Shown here piece by piece: positions 61,593-64,000 of a DNA stretch of 64,000 nt. Under the pieces are notes generated by a model. That model did no database searches and was not told where the DNA came from. It worked only from the letters and a program-made list of their open reading frames with translations. Numbering within the stretch: position 1 is the stretch's first letter; the number at the start of each line of letters is the position of its first letter. The translations under genes and the position numbers were made by a program. Location of the stretch: positions 248,001 through 312,000 of the forward strand of contig NZ_QGDB01000001.1 of NCBI RefSeq assembly GCF_003149535.1, read 5' to 3'. Source of the stretch: Falsochrobactrum shanghaiense. Lineage in GTDB: Bacteria > Pseudomonadota > Alphaproteobacteria > Rhizobiales > Rhizobiaceae.

Positions 61593-61914
61593 TCGCTGGG
61601 GCCTTCCGCCACTGGAAATTAGCACGATAGATGGCTACCCCCGCCTCTGTGGTGCCGATGCGCTGTATGATGTCGTGCTGCTTCAATTGCTTCACTGCGG
61701 TATCAATAGTGCGACGACAAACCCCACAGCGGCGCCCATATTCTTTATGAGAGACACTGGATTCTCCGTGCAGAAGCGTATTCCTGCCCACGTTCATCGC
61801 AATCGCAATGCCAGCACTGCGTTTGATTACCGTCTCAATTTCGTACGACCAATCCCAAAGGATGGTCGCCTGATCCTCGGTCAAATCGAGAGGCGCTGCC
61901 TCAATCTTTTTCAT
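61579..61914 (-). CDS. HTH early protein, 111 aa
   Basis: From ATG 61914 the protein reads MKKIEAAPLDLTEDQATILW, then IETVIKRSAGIAIAMNVGRN, then VSHKEYGRRCGVCRRTIDTA and VKQLKQHDIIQRIGTTEAGV. The middle is a winged helix of the replication-accessory type (EYGRRCGVCRRTIDTAVKQL as recognition part). It lies directly upstream of the initiator-like gene with a 14-bp overlap and probably works with it. Confidence 0.7.
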   Translation of the reverse strand: MKKIEAAPLDLTEDQATILWDWSYEIETVIKRSAGIAIAMNVGRNTLLHGESSVSHKEYGRRCGVCRRTIDTAVKQLKQHDIIQRIGTTEAGVAIYRANFQWRKAPANGVA

Positions 61915-61953
61915 GGTGTTTCCTTTTAACCGGCAATGCGCCAAGCTCGCTAA

Positions 61954-62175
61954 TTATGCCGGGGCGATAGGCCAGCCTTTTTCATCGAATTCGATTTTCG
62001 GACCGGTTTTCTCTGAGGGGCGCTCGGACATGACCGCTTCAATGGCAAGGATGGCCAGATGGGCTTCACCAAGCATTTTTGCAGTCTTCGGGTCATCATC
62101 GTTTTCAAGACGATCCACCAAATCACGGCGGTGCATTTTCATAAGTTCAAGAAGTGAAGAATAGTCGTTTTTCAT
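61954..62175 (-). CDS. Small early protein, 73 aa
   Basis: ATG 62175 overlaps the AlpA-like gene stop by 4 bp. The protein is MKNDYSSLLELMKMHRRDLV, then DRLENDDDPKTAKMLGEAHL, then AILAIEAVMSERPSEKTGPK, then IEFDEKGWPIAPA. It is helical, with a conserved-looking C-terminal GWPIAPA. Unknown function. Confidence 0.65.
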   Translation of the reverse strand: MKNDYSSLLELMKMHRRDLVDRLENDDDPKTAKMLGEAHLAILAIEAVMSERPSEKTGPKIEFDEKGWPIAPA

Positions 62176-62369
62176 GCCGCCTCCTGCCTTTCAATAAATT
62201 CCAGAATTTTGGATTTCCGAGCACATACAAGGTCGCCCATTTTGAAGGTCGGGAAGGCCCGTTTGGCCGCTAAATGGTAGATAGTCCTGGCCTTCATTCC
62301 GGTAAAATCTGCAATGGCATCGGCGCCGACCAGAAGGTCAGAAGCAAGGTCGTCATTGGCAGCCTGCAT
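62172..62369 (-). CDS. AlpA/excisionase-like HTH protein
   Basis: The product is 65 aa. LLVGADAIADFTGMKARTIY followed by HLAAKRAFPTFKMGDLVCAR and KSKILEFIERQEA is the MerR-like winged helix of AlpA/excisionase proteins (HTH_17). AAGGAA precedes ATG 62369. It is the first gene of the leftward early operon and lies next to, and divergent from, int. It is a good candidate for recombination directionality factor or master activator. Confidence 0.8.
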   Translation of the reverse strand: MQAANDDLASDLLVGADAIADFTGMKARTIYHLAAKRAFPTFKMGDLVCARKSKILEFIERQEAA

Positions 62370-62471
62370 TTATTTTTTTCCTTTTTCGTTTTTTGTGCTT
62401 GACACAGTTTTGATAAAATCCTAGTTATTCCCCATAAGGACAATTGCGCCTTCATTTCTGAAGCGCAACGG

Positions 62472-62500
62472 ATTGAAAGCGACTCCACGCCGTTTGTCAA
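62472..62500 (-). promoter_or_regulatory. Leftward early promoter
   Basis: On the minus strand TTGACA (62500-62495), a 17-bp spacer and TTCAAT (62477-62472) form a sigma-70-type promoter about 100 nt upstream of the AlpA-like gene. A plus-strand TTGACA at 62399-62404 with TAGTTA 17 bp on is a weaker candidate for int. Confidence 0.6.
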
Positions 62501-62520
62501 GTGGCTCCGCTTGTTGTTAT

Positions 62521-62556
62521 GTGTTGCACATATTCCGCGTGTCGGTTATGCAACAC
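62521..62556. repeat. Inverted GTGTTGCA/TGCAACAC pair before int
   Basis: GTGTTGCA (62521-62528) and TGCAACAC (62549-62556) lie immediately upstream of the integrase start at 62558. They are the same octamer as at 46286-46304 near attL. Confidence 0.65.
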
Positions 62557-62557
62557 T

Positions 62558-63757
62558 ATGGCAATTCGAAAACGTACTCTCCCATCAGGCAAAATCGCTT
62601 GGCTCGCCGAATATCGTGACGGTGACGGCAAGCGCAGATTCAAACAGTTCGTCCGTAAAAAAGATGCCGATGATTTCCTGCTAACCGTGCGCGGCGAGGT
62701 CCGCCAAGGCGTTCACGTCGCGGAATCCGAAAGCGTCACTGTCAAGAAGGCTGGCGAGCTATGGCTTGCAGCGGTGGATGCGCGCGGCCTTGAGCGCACA
62801 ACAGCGAATCAATACCGCCAGCATGTCGAACTTCACATCGTGCCGTTCATAGGGGCAACGAAGCTATCGCGCCTGAATATCGCGTCGGTCCGCGCGTTTG
62901 AAGATAAGCTGCGCGAAGAAGGTCGGTCGCCCGCGATGGTCCGCAAGGTACTGGTCAGTCTCGGTTCGCTGCTTGCCGATGCGCAGGATCGCGGATTGGT
63001 CGTGCGCAACGTCGTGCGCGAGAAATCGAAAACAAGATCATCGACAAGCCGCCAAGAAAAACGCCAGAAAGGCAAATTGAAGGTGGGCGTCGATATTCCG
63101 ACACCGGGAGAAATTCGGTCGATAATCGGTGCGCTTGAAGGTCGCTGGCGGCCATTATTCCTCGTCGCTATCTTCGCCGGCCTGCGCGCATCCGAATTGC
63201 GCGGCCTGACCTGGTCCAATGTCGATCTTGATAAAGGCGCAATCCAGGTCCGGCAGCGCGCCGACCGCTTCAATGAAATCGGGCCGCCCAAAACAGAAGC
63301 TGGCGAGCGGACAATACCGATCCCGCCAATCGTCATCGATGCCTTGAAGGACTGGAGGCACGAGTGTCCAAAGGGGAAACTCAACCTATGCTTTCCAACC
63401 GGAGCCGGATCGGTAGAAGGTCTGGCCAATATGCGTCGCCGCGGCTGGATAGCCACACAGATTAAGGCTGGCCTTGCCGTCGATACCGGCAGGCAGGATA
63501 AAAACGGGGATCCTATTTTGGATGCGAAATATCCCGGCCTCCACGCAGCTAGGCATTTCTATGCCTCTTGGATGATCAATCGCAAAGAGGATGGCGGCCT
63601 CGGCCTGCCTTTAAAAATGGTGCAAGCCCGCATGGGGCACGCGACGATCAACATTACGGCAGACGTTTATGGCCACTTATTTCCCGGCGCGGATACATCG
63701 GACGAACTTGCCGCAGCACAACACGCCTTACTGGGAGCGCCAAAACCTGCAACATAA
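62558..63757 (+). CDS. int: Tyrosine-recombinase integrase
   Basis: The product is 399 aa. The N-terminal arm-binding part (IRKRTLPSGKIAWLAEYRDG, about 2-60) is followed by a SAM-like core-binding domain (about 62-160). The catalytic domain has R in FAGLRASELRGL, HxxR in GLHAARHFYASW, and Y in RMGHATINITADVYGHLFPG. The last 45 bp before attR are non-coding, so the gene abuts its own site, as expected for tRNA-targeting integrases. ATG 62558 is chosen; a longer frame begins at 62501 but would run through the TGCAACAC motifs. Confidence 0.94.
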   Translation: MAIRKRTLPSGKIAWLAEYRDGDGKRRFKQFVRKKDADDFLLTVRGEVRQGVHVAESESVTVKKAGELWLAAVDARGLERTTANQYRQHVELHIVPFIGATKLSRLNIASVRAFEDKLREEGRSPAMVRKVLVSLGSLLADAQDRGLVVRNVVREKSKTRSSTSRQEKRQKGKLKVGVDIPTPGEIRSIIGALEGRWRPLFLVAIFAGLRASELRGLTWSNVDLDKGAIQVRQRADRFNEIGPPKTEAGERTIPIPPIVIDALKDWRHECPKGKLNLCFPTGAGSVEGLANMRRRGWIATQIKAGLAVDTGRQDKNGDPILDAKYPGLHAARHFYASWMINRKEDGGLGLPLKMVQARMGHATINITADVYGHLFPGADTSDELAAAQHALLGAPKPAT

Positions 63758-63802
63758 TGGAACATATCTTCATTTTTTCCATTACAAATCAATGACTCTG
63801 GA

Positions 63803-63855
63803 CGGATTGAAAATCCGCGTGTCGGCGGTTCAAATCCGTCTCCGGGCACCACTAA
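63803..63855. repeat. attR, 53-bp core
   Basis: An exact second copy of 46107-46159, holding the anticodon stem to CCA end of tRNA-Phe without its 5' half. It marks the right end of the element. The 95 bp beyond, up to the terminator, show no gene. Confidence 0.95.
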
Positions 63856-63946
63856 TTTCCAGACAATCTATTGTTGTGATTACGTTCAGGCAGCGTGCGA
63901 GCGCTATGTTCACGCTTATAGAGCGTTTGCGCAGCTATGCCTCAAT

Positions 63947-63977
63947 AAAAACGCCGCGCTTTTGAGCGCGGCGTTTT
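63947..63977 (-). terminator. Terminator at the right edge
   Basis: AACGCCGCGCT (63950-63960) and AGCGCGGCGTT (63965-63975) form a perfect stem with a 4-nt loop. It is flanked by an A-run and a T-run, so it works both ways. It would end the leftward gene at 63983. Confidence 0.82.
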
Positions 63978-63982
63978 CAGTA

Positions 63983-64000
63983 TCAGCCCTTGAAGGTATA
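63983..64000 (-). CDS. 3' end of a leftward gene cut by the window edge
   Basis: A minus-strand TGA at 63985-63983 closes a frame reading YTFKG. The terminator directly downstream supports a gene end here. Nothing can be said about its identity. Confidence 0.4.
   Translation of the reverse strand, partial: YTFKG

Larger units (their letters stand above)
46107..63855. mobile_element. Phage-like integrative element in tRNA-Phe (prophage or capsid-forming satellite)
   Basis: A 17.7-kb insertion lies between perfect 53-bp direct repeats. It encodes an integrase at the right end, a leftward replication module, a leftward head/neck/packaging module with HK97-type portal, protease and capsid, TerS, TerL and a tape measure, plus an exonuclease, an XRE regulator, small overlapping genes and a tRNA-Arg. 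I find no tail tube, tail tip, host-recognition or lysis genes. Gene packing is tight with many ATGA overlaps and no broken frames, which argues against random decay. It is either a capsid-forming satellite that uses helper tails, or a siphophage that lost its tail/lysis region. Confidence 0.93.

Noticed and set aside
63667-63852. Frame starting MVPGDGFEPPTRGFSIRP
   Set aside because: A classic spurious frame produced by reading through the tRNA-Phe fragment at attR, antisense to int.

Overview
The window looks like an alphaproteobacterial chromosome of the order Hyphomicrobiales, most probably Brucella/Ochrobactrum. The evidence is a gcrA cell-cycle regulator, a SAM-II riboswitch on metZ, the small families ApaG, DUF2948, UPF0262 and YacG, a choloylglycine-hydrolase-like enzyme, and a mosaic palindromic intergenic repeat that recurs at least seven times. 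This assignment comes from protein character and gene order only; no database was searched.

Layout. 1-6.6 kb: metZ under a SAM-II riboswitch, apaG, a leftward argD-argF-hslO operon and gcrA. 6.8-18.4 kb: a PhoR-like kinase, ppk2, a membrane glycosyltransferase, a periplasmic binding protein, fadD, a HAD phosphatase with a succinylglutamate-desuccinylase-like gene, and pgi. 18.5-29.4 kb: a coxG-like gene and then a complete reductive pyrimidine-degradation locus (preT, preA, RutR-type regulator, beta-ureidopropionase, dihydropyrimidinase, four-gene ABC importer), with RutR-like operators at both promoters. 29.5-35.8 kb: an RND efflux pump pair and a second histidine kinase. 36-46 kb: tRNA-Arg with an eroded integrase remnant beside it, a choloylglycine-hydrolase-like enzyme with an outer-membrane protein, an FMN reductase, tRNA-Thr, then a housekeeping run (59-aa basic protein, murA, DUF2948, hisD, UPF0262, phosphatase, infA, maf, yacG) ending at tRNA-Phe.

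46.1-63.9 kb is an integrated phage-like element bounded by a perfect 53-bp repeat of the 3' half of tRNA-Phe. The integrase sits beside the right end. A leftward early operon (AlpA-like DNA-binding protein, HTH protein, replication-like protein with embedded 23-bp iterons) is separated by two UUCG-loop terminators from a leftward head and packaging operon (portal, protease, capsid, HNH, connector and neck proteins, TerS, TerL, tape measure). A DEDDh exonuclease, an XRE regulator, three small overlapping genes and a tRNA-Arg(UCU) fill the left end. No tail tube, tail tip, fibre or lysis gene is visible. The set therefore resembles a capsid-forming satellite (cf-PICI-like) that would borrow tails and lysis from a helper, or else a siphophage reduced cleanly to its head module. 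This element is the most interesting part of the window.
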